Source of the DNA: Sialis fuliginosa
Lineage: Eukaryota > Arthropoda > Insecta > Megaloptera > Sialidae
Direction: 5' to 3'
Length of the DNA: 64,000 nucleotides
NCBI GenBank assembly: GCA_961205875.1
Contig: OY540809.1
Location: 29,710,267 to 29,774,266, forward strand
The notes beneath the pieces are model-generated. The model did not search any database. It had not been told where the DNA came from and saw only the letters and a program-made list of their open reading frames with translations. The position numbers were made by a program, and so were the translations under genes. Of this stretch, positions 10,743 to 20,626 are shown one piece after another (position 1 is the first letter of the stretch; each line of letters begins with the position of its first letter).

Positions 10743-12038
10743 ATGGCGAGAAGAAACAAAAGAAAAAATACAGACGATCCAAACGAAAAAACAACTAAAA
10801 AGATTGAAACTTCAAACCGATTTGCACCGCTATCGTCAGATGAAGATGACAGTGATGAAGAAATGTTAACCGAAAATACAGAAAACACTGAAACCAAAAC
10901 TAAGAACAACCCAACACCGCCAATAGTAGTACATGGGAAAAACAACAACAAAAACATCCACACGCTACTAAAAAGAACGGTTGGTGATAATTACACGATC
11001 AAATATTCCGGACAAAACATAAACATCAGAACGACTGACGAAAGAGATCATACTACTATCTGCAGTGCATTAAAAACAGAAAAAATTGAATTCCATACGT
11101 ATACAAAAAAGAATGAAAAAACCCACGCATTTGTAATACGTGGATTAGACAATGAACCGACAACCGATGAAATAGAAAGTGAACTAAAAGAAAAATATCA
11201 AATTGATGTCAAAAAAGTATATAAAATGAAAACGAACTACAACCCGCTTTACATGATTGTGACATCAGCAAGTTACACGATTAAAAACCTACAAAATATA
11301 AAAGCATTATCACATACAATCATTAGGTGGGACAGACACCGAAATAACAAAATCATTATTCAATGTCATCGATGCCAAGAATGGGGGCATGCCACCAGCA
11401 ATTGCGAGGCCCAGCCAAAATGCCTAAAATGTGCCAAAAGCCATCTAACTAGTACATGCACGAAAACTTTAGAACAGCCTCCAAAATGCGCAAATTGCAA
11501 AGGTGAGCATGTCGCCAATAGCACCGTTTGTCCCATCTACATAGAAAAAATCAATATAATAAAAATGAGACAAAATACAACGATACAACAGAAAACATCG
11601 ATGAAAAATGACTTCCCGACACTACCACAGCCAAGAAGATTCGCACCTGCACCAACAACAAACCCATGGACAAGAAACCAACAACAACAACAACCTCAAC
11701 AACAACGACAAGAACAACCTCAACAACAACGACCAGAACAACCTCAACAACAACAACAACCCCGGCAATATCAACAAAAACAACAAGAACAATCTCGACA
11801 ACAAGAACAACCTCGACCACAACAAACCCGACAATATCAACAACATAGCGACAATCCACTTGGGGACTTCTGGGCGCTGAAGGATGAGATCGGTGAGTTG
11901 AACAGTATCATTAATATAGGCGCCATGCTTAATGCAGTTAGGGACCTTAATCAAAAATTGAAAAATACCACTAATACCATAGAAAAATTCACAGTATTCA
12001 ACAGTTTCCTAATGAATTTGGAAAGTTATGGAATATAA
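10743..12038 (+). CDS. LINE A1 ORF1 (nucleic-acid-binding, CCHC knuckles)
   Basis: A 431-aa ORF1 protein, expected to coat the element RNA and carry it to the target. The start is the first ATG in frame (MARRNKRKN); the frame also runs 11 codons upstream from a GTG. Residues 1-70 are basic then acidic. About 130-200 form a domain of PRE_C2HC type (FVIRGLDNEP, VTSASYTIKN). Residues 208-263 hold three zinc knuckles: CHRC-x4-H-x4-C, CLKC-x3-H-x4-C and CANC-x4-H-x5-C. About 310-370 is a Gln/Pro/Arg-rich tract that differs in length from A2 by one 8-residue unit. The stop lies inside the ORF2 start region, an 11-nt overlap in another frame. Confidence 0.9.
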   Translation: MARRNKRKNTDDPNEKTTKKIETSNRFAPLSSDEDDSDEEMLTENTENTETKTKNNPTPPIVVHGKNNNKNIHTLLKRTVGDNYTIKYSGQNINIRTTDERDHTTICSALKTEKIEFHTYTKKNEKTHAFVIRGLDNEPTTDEIESELKEKYQIDVKKVYKMKTNYNPLYMIVTSASYTIKNLQNIKALSHTIIRWDRHRNNKIIIQCHRCQEWGHATSNCEAQPKCLKCAKSHLTSTCTKTLEQPPKCANCKGEHVANSTVCPIYIEKINIIKMRQNTTIQQKTSMKNDFPTLPQPRRFAPAPTTNPWTRNQQQQQPQQQRQEQPQQQRPEQPQQQQQPRQYQQKQQEQSRQQEQPRPQQTRQYQQHSDNPLGDFWALKDEIGELNSIINIGAMLNAVRDLNQKLKNTTNTIEKFTVFNSFLMNLESYGI

Positions 12039-14727
12039 GACAACATTTGTCAGCTGGAATGCGAACGGTGTCAAAGGAAAAATGACTCAACTGACTAACT
12101 TACTACAGACACACATAATACATATTATGTTTATAAACGAGACTAAACTGAAAGACAATGACAAACTAAAAATAAAAGGTTATACGATATACAGACGAGA
12201 CAGACCAAACAACGAAAACGGCGGAGGTGTAGCGGTCCTCGTAAGGGACAACACACCACACAGGAAAAAAGACACTCCGGACACAACGCTTGAAACTATT
12301 GCTATTGAGCTGAGTGGGGACATTGTTATCGTTGGCGCGTATAACAGGCCGGCAAACAGGTACACCCAGGACGAGCTAAATAGACTGCTTAATACAGGTA
12401 ATAAAACAATTCTGGTAGGAGATCTAAACTCGAGACATACGACATGGGGCAACCACAGAAATAATACAAACGGACTGACACTAAGACAATTTATAGACAA
12501 TAACAATGTAAATTTGCATTACTCGACTGAACATACGCACTTCCCGCTCAATAATGGTACTCCGACTACAATAGACATTGCCATAACAAAAAATGTTATC
12601 ATAACGCGACCATACACAAAGACAGTACTTGACTCTGACCACAATCCAGTTTTTTCACATCTGACATATCACAAGACTAAAGAAATAAAAAAACAAATTA
12701 AATCACATGCTGATACGGACTGGAATAAATTTAGAAGTGACCTAGACAAATTAATAAAAATAAATAATAAAATTGACTCGGCAGAGGACATTGATAAAGA
12801 AATTACAAAACTGACTAACGCGATACAGAAAGCGGACAAGCTAAATTCAAAAATAAAAACTATAAATACAAATAGAGACAAACTACCATACGACATAATA
12901 AATGACATTAAATCAAAAAATCTGCAAAGGAAACTTTGGCAGCAAACAGGACTCGAACAACACAAACAGGCAATGCGACGACAAAATACCCAAGTAAAAC
13001 AAAAAATTAGACAATACAGAAATGATAAATGGACAGAGACTCTTCAAAATCTCAAACCAACTGACAACACACTTTGGAAAATTGCAAAATCACTTACGAA
13101 AACAAGAGTACCTATCCCTACTCTTGAAAAAGACGACCACATTGCGTACACAGACAAACAAAAAAGCGAATTAATAGCAGAGCAATTTGGAAAAGTACAT
13201 AAACCACGTGACAATACCATGACAGTACATAACCAAATTGAGCAAGAGGTGCGAACATACCTTGATAGCAAACAAAAACTGACAGACGAACAAATGACAA
13301 AAATAATGACATCACCGACAGAACTAACAAATTATATCAAAAAACTACCAAACAACAAAGCCCCTGGACCCGACGAAATAACAAATTTGACGATTAAAAA
13401 CTTATCAAAAAAGACAATAGTACAGACGACACACTTAATTAACGCAATACTCAGACATCAATATTTTCCAGAAATGTGGAAAACTGCTACAATATTACCA
13501 ATTCCAAAACAAAATAAAAATATCAAATACCCACAAAATTATAGACCGATAAGTTTACTCAATACCCTTTCGAAACTGACTGAAAAAATTATACTAGACA
13601 GACTGAAAAAACACGAACATAAAAATAAAATATTAATTGACGAACAATTTGGATTTAGACAAAAATACAATACGATACAACAGATCACCAGAATTGTTAA
13701 CGACATCACTCATGAATTTAATAAACAAAAAGTTACGTGCATGACACTACTGGACATTGAAAAGGCATTCGACACCGTATGGATCCAGGGTTTATTGCAC
13801 AAACTCATACAACAAAAAATTCCCGATTACCTTATACACCTGATAGACTCGTACCTGGGTGCGAGAAACTTCAAAGTGAAAATAAACAACACGTACTCAC
13901 CTTTAAAAGAAATAGGCGCCGGAGTGCCGCAAGGCTCCGTCCTAGGACCTCGACTCTTCCTGCACTATATAAATGACATACCGAAATTCACAAGAACCAA
14001 AATAGCTCTGTTTGCCGACGATACGGCGATATACACCCACTCGTTCAGTGCAATAGTTGCGACTAAACAAATTCAAATTCACATTAACTTACTGACTCAA
14101 TATTTAGACAAATGGAAAATTAAAATTAATACGGACAAGACTGAATATATAACATTTACTAAAAAATTCAAAGACACTAAAATATTTGACAGACTGACAA
14201 TTAACAAACAAAAAATCGAGTCAACGCACAAGGTCAAGTACCTCGGCGTGACACTCGACTATCGACTTAACTACAAAGAACACATCAAAAATATTATAAG
14301 AAAAACTCATGCAACGATTAAAACGCTATACGCATTATTAATCAACAACGGCATGAGCGAGAAAAATAAAAAACTACTATACACCGCAATAATACGACCA
14401 ATAATTACGTACGCAGCACCTGTGTGGTGTAGTGCCTCGAAACCTACGCTGAGACCGCTACAAGTACTACAAAATAAATGCCTCAGACTAATAACAAACA
14501 AAGACAGATATACTCGAGTGACCGAACTACACGAACTTACAGACCTCGAGTATATACAAGACTATATAAATAGAATGTCACAAAAATTCTATACAACACA
14601 ACTTGACGCGCACGAGCTGACAAAAACCATAACCGAAACTAGAGAACACAACTTGACGCACAGACTAAAACATAAAATACCGTATCAGACATTACCAATA
14701 TTTAGAGACAACAATGACAATAATTAA
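12028..14727 (+). CDS. LINE A1 ORF2: APE endonuclease plus reverse transcriptase
   Basis: An 899-aa protein that would nick the 5S gene and prime reverse transcription there. The endonuclease covers about residues 1-225: WNANG near 8-12, the catalytic Glu in NETKL (38), GDLNSRH near 131, TTIDIAI near 179 and SDHNP near 203-207. The RT runs about 430-740: LPNNKAPGPDE, YRPISLLNTLSKL, EQFGF, LLDIEKAFDTVW (574-585, first catalytic Asp), GVPQGSVLGP (632), the FADDT catalytic box (about 662-666) and VKYLGVTLD. A Jockey-type C-terminal segment follows (AAPVWC, LQNKCLRLIT). No RNase H domain is seen, consistent with Jockey. The ATG overlaps the ORF1 stop, so reinitiation is likely. All key residues are present. 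Confidence 0.93.
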   Translation: MEYKTTFVSWNANGVKGKMTQLTNLLQTHIIHIMFINETKLKDNDKLKIKGYTIYRRDRPNNENGGGVAVLVRDNTPHRKKDTPDTTLETIAIELSGDIVIVGAYNRPANRYTQDELNRLLNTGNKTILVGDLNSRHTTWGNHRNNTNGLTLRQFIDNNNVNLHYSTEHTHFPLNNGTPTTIDIAITKNVIITRPYTKTVLDSDHNPVFSHLTYHKTKEIKKQIKSHADTDWNKFRSDLDKLIKINNKIDSAEDIDKEITKLTNAIQKADKLNSKIKTINTNRDKLPYDIINDIKSKNLQRKLWQQTGLEQHKQAMRRQNTQVKQKIRQYRNDKWTETLQNLKPTDNTLWKIAKSLTKTRVPIPTLEKDDHIAYTDKQKSELIAEQFGKVHKPRDNTMTVHNQIEQEVRTYLDSKQKLTDEQMTKIMTSPTELTNYIKKLPNNKAPGPDEITNLTIKNLSKKTIVQTTHLINAILRHQYFPEMWKTATILPIPKQNKNIKYPQNYRPISLLNTLSKLTEKIILDRLKKHEHKNKILIDEQFGFRQKYNTIQQITRIVNDITHEFNKQKVTCMTLLDIEKAFDTVWIQGLLHKLIQQKIPDYLIHLIDSYLGARNFKVKINNTYSPLKEIGAGVPQGSVLGPRLFLHYINDIPKFTRTKIALFADDTAIYTHSFSAIVATKQIQIHINLLTQYLDKWKIKINTDKTEYITFTKKFKDTKIFDRLTINKQKIESTHKVKYLGVTLDYRLNYKEHIKNIIRKTHATIKTLYALLINNGMSEKNKKLLYTAIIRPIITYAAPVWCSASKPTLRPLQVLQNKCLRLITNKDRYTRVTELHELTDLEYIQDYINRMSQKFYTTQLDAHELTKTITETREHNLTHRLKHKIPYQTLPIFRDNNDNN

Positions 14728-15155
14728 AAACACGTGTGCTTGGAGTGAGTGAGAGATGTCTGGCGCCATGGCGCTTGATGTCTCTCTCATGCTTCAAAAG
14801 ACGCGTGGACAACAACTGACTGACCAATGAGAGCGAGAGGTAGCAAGCATAAGCGAACTATCTCTCGCTCTCTGTACGCAACAATTGACTTAACCAGGTT
14901 TTTCACCGTTGCTTTTCCTGGCAACAATAACCATAACTTTCAAAAACCCTAACTGTAAGGCTGGCGCCTGTGTTTATGTAATTGTTTTTAGACTCTCTGA
15001 TGTCATCCAACAGCGCTTTAGGATAATCCTCAAGTGGAAGGAACCTATATGAATAAAACCAATTATTTTAAATAAAATGTAAATAAATATATATATTTTT
15101 TAATCTTTTGTATATAGTGTAAAAATGTAAATAAAATGTTTTTGAATTGAATTGA
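14728..15155 (+). other. A1 3' UTR with two stem-loops
   Basis: Hairpin 1 (14751-14788) has a GCGCCATGGCGC core and outer GAGAGA/TCTCTC arms. Hairpin 2 (14829-14872) pairs GAGAGCGAGAGGTA with TATCTCTCGCTCTC across about 16 nt. Both recur in A2 (56592-56629, 56508-56551). In other LINEs 3' RNA structure is what the RT recognises; that role here is inferred. Confidence 0.65.
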
Positions 15156-15243
15156 GTTCTCGTCCGATCACTGAAGTTAAGCAACATCGGGCGCGGTTAG
15201 TACTTGGATGGGTGACCGCTTGGGAACACCGCGTGCCGTTGCC
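15156..15243 (+). rRNA. 5S_rRNA: 5S rRNA gene, 3' part, downstream of A1
   Basis: From GTTCTCGTCCGATCACTG to GCCGTTGCC followed by T7. It contains the whole internal control region. The terminal GCCGTTGCC is the exact complement of the 5' part's GGCAACGGC, showing that both parts come from one 5S gene. Confidence 0.9.
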
Positions 15244-15450
15244 TTTTTTTAATTTTATTTTTTATAAATTTATAAAATTGCAAAACCAAACTAGCTATTG
15301 TACTATTATACAAAATTTTAAAATAAATTTGTTTATTTTTTAAATTAATTTTAATAATTATTTTGTTCTAACAAGACATTTTTACATATAACTATGTTTA
15401 CACTTTTTAAATACTGTAAAATTATAATTTCCTCCTTTTTATTTTTACAG

Positions 15451-15539
15451 GAAACAGTAGCAGTATAGAACAAGTAAAGAAACATCGTCCATCTGATTAT
15501 AAACAATGGCTGGAACAAGTTTGCAATTTTGAACCATAA
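15451..15539 (+). pseudogene. Possible terminal exon of an unidentified host gene
   Basis: A pyrimidine-rich stretch ending TTTTTACAG (splice-acceptor-like) is followed by a 28-codon frame ending in TAA. It includes the peptide KKHRPSDYKQWLEQVCNFEP, of ordinary protein composition. Its 3' part and following bases (TTTTGAACCATAATG) recur in all downstream 5S spacers, where the rest of the exon is eroded. I do not recognise the protein. It may be the tail of a host gene from which part of the 5S spacer was derived. Confidence 0.4.
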
Positions 15540-16437
15540 TGAAACATGCTTTGAAAATTATCTCAATGATTGAACTGATGAAATGACGAAACTGATTAAA
15601 AAAGAAAAATATAAGAAAATATGCACAATAATTCTGATGCTAAAATAATACTGCATTTTGCTGATTAATTCTTATACTCTTCTTGAAGAAACCAAATTTA
15701 TAATTGATATCAAGAGTTGTTCAATAATTTTTTTTCTGTCCACAGAATGTTAAAAACATTTTTATTCGACATTTCTGTTACATAACGAAAACCGATTCAA
15801 GATATACTTCTAAAGGATTCTTTTCTTTTTTTTCCACTAAAATTGTGATTAAAAATTAAATATTTTTTGAATGTGGCAAAACAGATGTTGGCATATATAA
15901 TTCAATATTTCAAATTGAAATATATAGGTATTCTTAATTTTACAAGTGAGTGGTAAAACTTTACTTTTAAAGTAAATGAAAAATCAAATTTTGGTACATC
16001 AAGATAATTTCCACTGTTGTAAATTGAAATATTTCTTGATATCCTTCATTCTCCAAGTGAGTGATAAAACAAGTATTGCATTAAAAAAAATTTAAAAAAT
16101 AGAACAAAATGGTACATTAACAATGTACAATGTCCACTTCTGTACATTGAAAAAGAAATATTTCAATGTTTTCCAGTAAAAATCTACTCGCGGTCTACTC
16201 TTTAAAAAAATGAGATGACTGAATTTACAAAAAAATTGGCACATATTCCAACATCCACATTTCACAAATTTTTGTAGTAAATGTTCATTACGTTATTCAC
16301 ACCTCTGAAGTGAGAAAAAAAATTCTAGTACATCAGGATCTTTTCAATCAGAAATGATAATAATTTTGTTGTAGTATATGCAATTGTATGTACTTATATA
16401 AGTTTCACCTATACAATAGTGTATAGTTTATTATTTA
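15540..16437 (+). other. 5S intergenic spacer (diverged unit)
   Basis: It shares blocks with the spacers at 26.5-27.9 kb: TTTGCTGATTAATTCT, AAAACCGATT, AAGTGAGTGATAAAAC, and the end CACCTATACAATAGTGTATAG. No gene was found beyond the exon relic. Confidence 0.7.
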
Positions 16438-16477
16438 GACAATGGCCATACCATGTTGAATACACCGGTTCTCGTCC
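16438..16477 (+). rRNA. 5S_rRNA: 5S rRNA gene, 5' part, split by LINE B1
   Basis: Nt 1-40 of 5S with one change (AATGGCC for AACGGCC), preceded by the array promoter dyad. LINE B1 follows directly after CTCGTCC. Confidence 0.9.
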
Positions 16478-16645
16478 CGAGTCCTTGCCAGGCATCCGAG
16501 CCGACAAGAGCAATAAAAATCCTAGAATACCGCATGTGAACTAGAATTGTTAAAAATATAGAAATTAGAAATTTTGTGAAAAAATAAAAATAAAACAAAA
16601 CTTGAAACGTGTGAAAGTGGCCCCTGGGGCAACCAGTGGTAAAAA

Positions 16646-17793
16646 ATGAAAACAACAAAAATAAAAAAACACAGAGGACCCAAACGAAAAAAATACGAAG
16701 AAATTAGAAGTATCAAACCGATTTACGCCACTGCAGATCGATGACGATGATGAAGAAGAAAGCGCCGAAATGGAACAAGATGATACGCCAGCACCATCAC
16801 GTAAAAATACACCACCTCCGATTGTTATACATGGAAAAGAAAAAAACATACACTCCATTTTAAAGAATATATATACCAATAACACAATAAACGTAAAATC
16901 AAATAATGACCACGACCATGAAAAAATCTGTGAAGTGTTGAAAACTTCACAGATTGAATACCATACCTACACCAAGAAGACGGAAAAACCCATGCATTCG
17001 TTATACGGGGACTAGATAATGAACCAGCAACGGAGGAAATAAAAAAAGAACTGATTGAACACTATCAAATCGCAGTTAAACAGGTATTCAAAATGAATAC
17101 AAAATATAGCCCACTATACATGATAGTTACAAGTGCAAACTATCTATTGAAACACTTAAAACACATACAAGCCCTGACACATACAATAATACGATGGGAA
17201 AGGCACATCAACACCAAAAAAATTATTCAGTGTCACAGATGTCAAGAATGGGACCACGCTACCAGCAATTGCCAAGCAAAACCCAAATGTCTTAAGTGTG
17301 CGAAAGGACATCTAACAAAGTGGTGATAAACCTCTAGAAACAACACCAACATGTGCTAACTGCAGTGGACCGCACGTGTCCAACAGTATACAGTGCCCGA
17401 CCTACATAAATAAAATACAACAAATACAGGTGAAACAATCAAGAAACCACCCCCGACAGAAAATACTATCACCAGAAGATTTCCCACAATTGCCAAAACA
17501 AAAATTCATACCTGCACCATTGCCGACGACAAATCCGTGGCATAAAACAAAATTAAATGAAGAAAAACCACAGCCGATATCAGAACCAAAGACTCAAATA
17601 ACAGAAAATCCCCTTACGGAGATGTATACATTAAAAGAAGAATTTGAAAAATTAAATTCCTTTATAAACGTAGGTGCCATGCTCATCGCAGTTAGGGACC
17701 TCAACTCAAAACTAAAAGATGCAACCAACAGTATCGAAAAATTTACAGTATTCAATACATTTCTACTAACATTAGACAGTTATAAATATAAAA
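16646..17793 (+). pseudogene. B1 ORF1 remnant
   Basis: Starting at ATG 16646, this aligns with ORF1 of B2. Frameshifts split it into pieces around 16770-17015, 17093-17326 and 17376-17793. Zinc knuckles remain as CHRCQEWDHATSNC and CANCSGPHVSNS. The usual ATG of the ORF1/ORF2 overlap has decayed to ATA, so ORF2 has lost its start. Confidence 0.85.
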
Positions 17794-20057
17794 CAAAAAT
17801 ATCTACATGGAATGCAAACAGTGTTAAAGGTAAGTTGACACAATTAACGCACTTTTTATTAACACACAACATACACATAATGATAATTAACGAAACGAGA
17901 CTTAAGACACATGACAATTTTAAAATCAGAGGATACACCACAGACCTAATAACGAAAACGGCGGAGGAGTAGCGGTTTTAATAAAAAACAATACCCCACA
18001 TAAAAAAATTAACACACCAAATACCACACTGGAAACAATTGCAATAGAACTGAGCCAAGGTATCGTCGTAATCGGTGCATACAATAGACCCTCCAATAAC
18101 TTTACAACGACTGACATTGACGCACTAATAAACACAGGAACCAAGACACTTCTGGTAGGTGACTTAAATGCCAGACACACAGACTGGAACAATCACAGAA
18201 ATAACAGAAACGGTAATACTATTAAAAACTATATTAACGACAATAACATTACATTACACCACACAACTGAACACACTCACTTTCCACTAAACAACAATAG
18301 ACGTAATACTGAGCAAAAACCTACACATAACACAGTCATACACAAGTAATTTTCCAACTGACAAATCACAAAACTAAAGAAATCAAAAAACAAATCACTT
18401 CATATATAGACACTTACTGGTCAAAATTTCGTACAGACCTAGACAAAATTTTAATAATAAACGCAAATATTTACTCTCCAGAGGACATAGACAACGAAGT
18501 AACAAAACTGACGTACGCAATACAGACCGCGGAAAAAAAACTAGTATTAAAACAAATAAAGACAAATTACCAGCCGATATAATAACTGACATAAAAAATA
18601 AAAATTATCAAAGAAAACTCTGGCAAGACACGGGACTCCCTTTTCACAAAGAAAAAATGAAAAAACTAAACAAAGAAGTCCAACAAAAAATCACTGATTA
18701 CCGTAATAATAAATGGACAGAAACACTACAAAACCTCAAACCGACAGACAACATTCTCTGGAAAATAACAAAATTATTGACAAAAACCTTAACCCCTATC
18801 CCTACCCTGAAAAAATACAATGTAACATTATACACAGACAAACAAAAACCTGAAACACTGGCGAACGTATTCGAAAACATACACAAACTACAAGAAAACA
18901 CTACACAAGAACAACAACAAATACACGAACAAGTAGAACATTACGTAACACAAACATACACCCTCACAGACAGACAATTTATAAAAATAATTACGTCATC
19001 TGCCGAAGTGATACAGACAATTAAATAACTACCCAATAACAAAGCCCCCGGACCAGACGGTATCACAAACACACTATTAACCCTTAATTAGGCGCATTAA
19101 GAAAATCACATAAGTAGTCGCATGGGGTCACTACTGACTCCAAACAAATTAATGAAAATGGAGTGGAAAAATAGATTAAATGCTTTATTATTATCATAAT
19201 ACCAAAACAAAAACATAACTTTGACTTCAAACAATTAAAAATATAAAATAACTTTTAATCCCTCTAAAAACTACACATTTTTGGAATAGCAGAGATCATT
19301 TACAAAAAAAATTATTCAGATTCATCAGTAGATTCATCTATTCTGCATCCGATACAGTAAACCCTGAAGTGTTGTTGGCAAACAAATTTACCACACTTAT
19401 GGCATTTATTTGGCACTTTTTTGTCGTCCTTTCTAGGGTATTACCTTACGTCAAAAATTGTTACGTAATTGGTCGCATGGGGTCACCACGCAAGAGAGCA
19501 GCGACATATGCGTACGCGTTGACTATCCGACGGTGACTGATTTGTGTACCCTGCGGAGAGGTAGGAAGCTAGAAAGAGCACTGTCGCGTTCCAAACACTT
19601 AAACACATTATTTTTTCAATTTGAAATTGTCTTGACCCCATGCGCCTAATTAAGGGTTAAAAAACATTACACAAAAAACACTCGTACAAATAACGCACAT
19701 AATTAACGCTATAATTAAATATCAATATTTCCCTAAATCATGGAAATTCGCAACAATAATACCCATTCCAAAACCGAACAAAAACATTTACTGACCTACG
19801 GAACTACAGACCCATCAGCCTACTAAATACGCTATCTAAACTGACGGAAAAAATTATACTCTCACGACTTAACAAAATCGAAATAAAAAACAAAACAATA
19901 GTAAACGAACAGTTTGGGTTTCGATCCAAACACAACACGACGCAACAAATAACACGTATCGTTACAGACATTACGCAACAATTTAACAGACAAAACGTAA
20001 CCGCAATGGTGCTACTGGACATTGAAAAAGCCTTTGATACGGTATGGATACAGGGGC
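17783..20057 (+). pseudogene. B1 ORF2 remnant (endonuclease and partial RT)
   Basis: Endonuclease pieces are readable (STWNANSVKGK, NETRLKTHDNFK, GDLNARHTDWN), as are RT pieces NEQFGF and LLDIEKAFDTVWIQG at 19900-20052. Several frameshifts and a stop occur. The piggyBac-like element at 19081-19656 lies between the PNNKAPGPD and KTLVQ blocks. After QG the sequence jumps to the 3' UTR. Confidence 0.85.
19081..19656. mobile_element. piggyBac-type non-autonomous element (576 bp)
   Basis: It is flanked by TTAA on both sides (19077-19080, 19657-19660). Ends are CCCTTAATTAGGCGCA and its inverted copy, with GTCGCATGGGGTCAC inside. A TTAA duplication plus CCCT ends is diagnostic of piggyBac. A 63-codon frame inside is not convincing. 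It inserted after B1 did. Confidence 0.85.
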
Positions 20058-20285
20058 AAATCTAGAAAACTCTAACTGCGAAAAATGGAACCTACAATTT
20101 TATTATTTGAACAGAAATAAATGTTATTTCTGATATACAAAATTAATCTGAGATAATCTTATAGAAGGAGCTCAGTAATCAATGAATTATTATTAGTACA
20201 TAATTATATATAAAACATTGTAATGATATAATAATTTGTAAATATGATTGTATTAATTTGTAAATAAATGTGTTTTGAATGAAAT

Positions 20286-20334
20286 GGTTCTCGTCCGATC
20301 ACTGAAGTTAAGCAAGATCGGGCGCGGTTAGTAC
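20286..20334 (+). rRNA. 5S_rRNA: 5S rRNA gene, truncated 3' part, downstream of B1
   Basis: GGTTCTCGTCCGATCACTG to GGTTAGTAC, then directly into spacer (ATTTGAAATATG). The last 40 nt of the gene, including the C box, are deleted. Confidence 0.9.
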
Positions 20335-20626
20335 ATTTGAAATATGTTTACTTGTTTAAAACAAGTTAAAAAAATCGAAAATATGGCGCCGAGGAAAATT
20401 AATTTATTACAAAACTTATACTGTATAAAATTGCATTTTCGAATTTATTATTGTAATGTACATAATTTCTCACATATTTATCTTCTACAATTCCAAATTC
20501 ACATTAAAAAAAAAGTTATTTTTGTAGTGGAAAATAAGCCAAGTTTTCCATTTTGAACCATAATGTCACATGCATTGATAATTATTTCAACGAGTAACGA
20601 AACTGATTTTAAATAAATATTTGAAA
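20335..20626 (+). other. 5S downstream spacer
   Basis: The same sequence as follows intact 5S genes (ATTTGAAATATGTTTACTTG, TTTTGAACCATAATGTCAC, CAACGAGTAACGAAACTG). No gene. Confidence 0.75.

Larger units (their letters stand above)
10524..15155 (+). mobile_element. Full-length 5S-targeted Jockey-like LINE, copy A1
   Basis: A 4.63-kb non-LTR retrotransposon inserted between 5S nt 40 and a repeat of nt 30-40. Order: 5' end (GA)GTCCTTGCCAGGCATCCG, a 5' UTR of about 220 bp, ORF1, ORF2, a 430-bp 3' UTR with two hairpins, and a short TTGAA-repeat tail instead of poly(A). The target duplication is AGTTCTCGTCC, and the unusual first A is present on both sides. Both ORFs are open, so this copy could be competent. 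Its closest relative is A2 (56.2-60.8 kb, opposite strand). Confidence 0.93.
16478..20285 (+). mobile_element. 5S-inserted LINE, subfamily B, degenerate copy B1
   Basis: The 5' end is CGAGTCCTTGCCAGGCATCC directly after 5S nt 40. The 3' end, TGTTTTGAATGAAAT, is followed by a repeat of GGTTCTCGTCC. Both ORFs are broken, a piggyBac-type element interrupts the RT, and an internal deletion at 20058 removes the catalytic FADD box and the C-terminus. The copy is dead. Confidence 0.88.

Noticed and set aside
11551..11954. Minus-strand frames of 102-110 codons opposite LINE A1 ORF1
   Set aside because: Antisense of the CAA/CAG-rich Gln tract; same artefact at 59422-59801 in A2.
13044..13330. Minus-strand frames inside ORF2, and mirror frames at 58044-58705
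   Set aside because: Shadows of the RT gene; no motif, and the sense strand is clearly the coding one.
12028..14727. Assignment to the R1 clade because of rDNA targeting
   Set aside because: ORF2 length, motif spelling (LLDIEKAFDTVW, GVPQGSVLGP) and the C-terminal block look Jockey-like; a tree is needed, so I use Jockey-like rather than a firm clade.
10484..15243. 5S halves as part of a 5S-derived SINE or processed 5S pseudogene
   Set aside because: The halves flank the LINE on both sides, recreate one gene with an 11-bp overlap, and keep 5S spacer outside in most copies.
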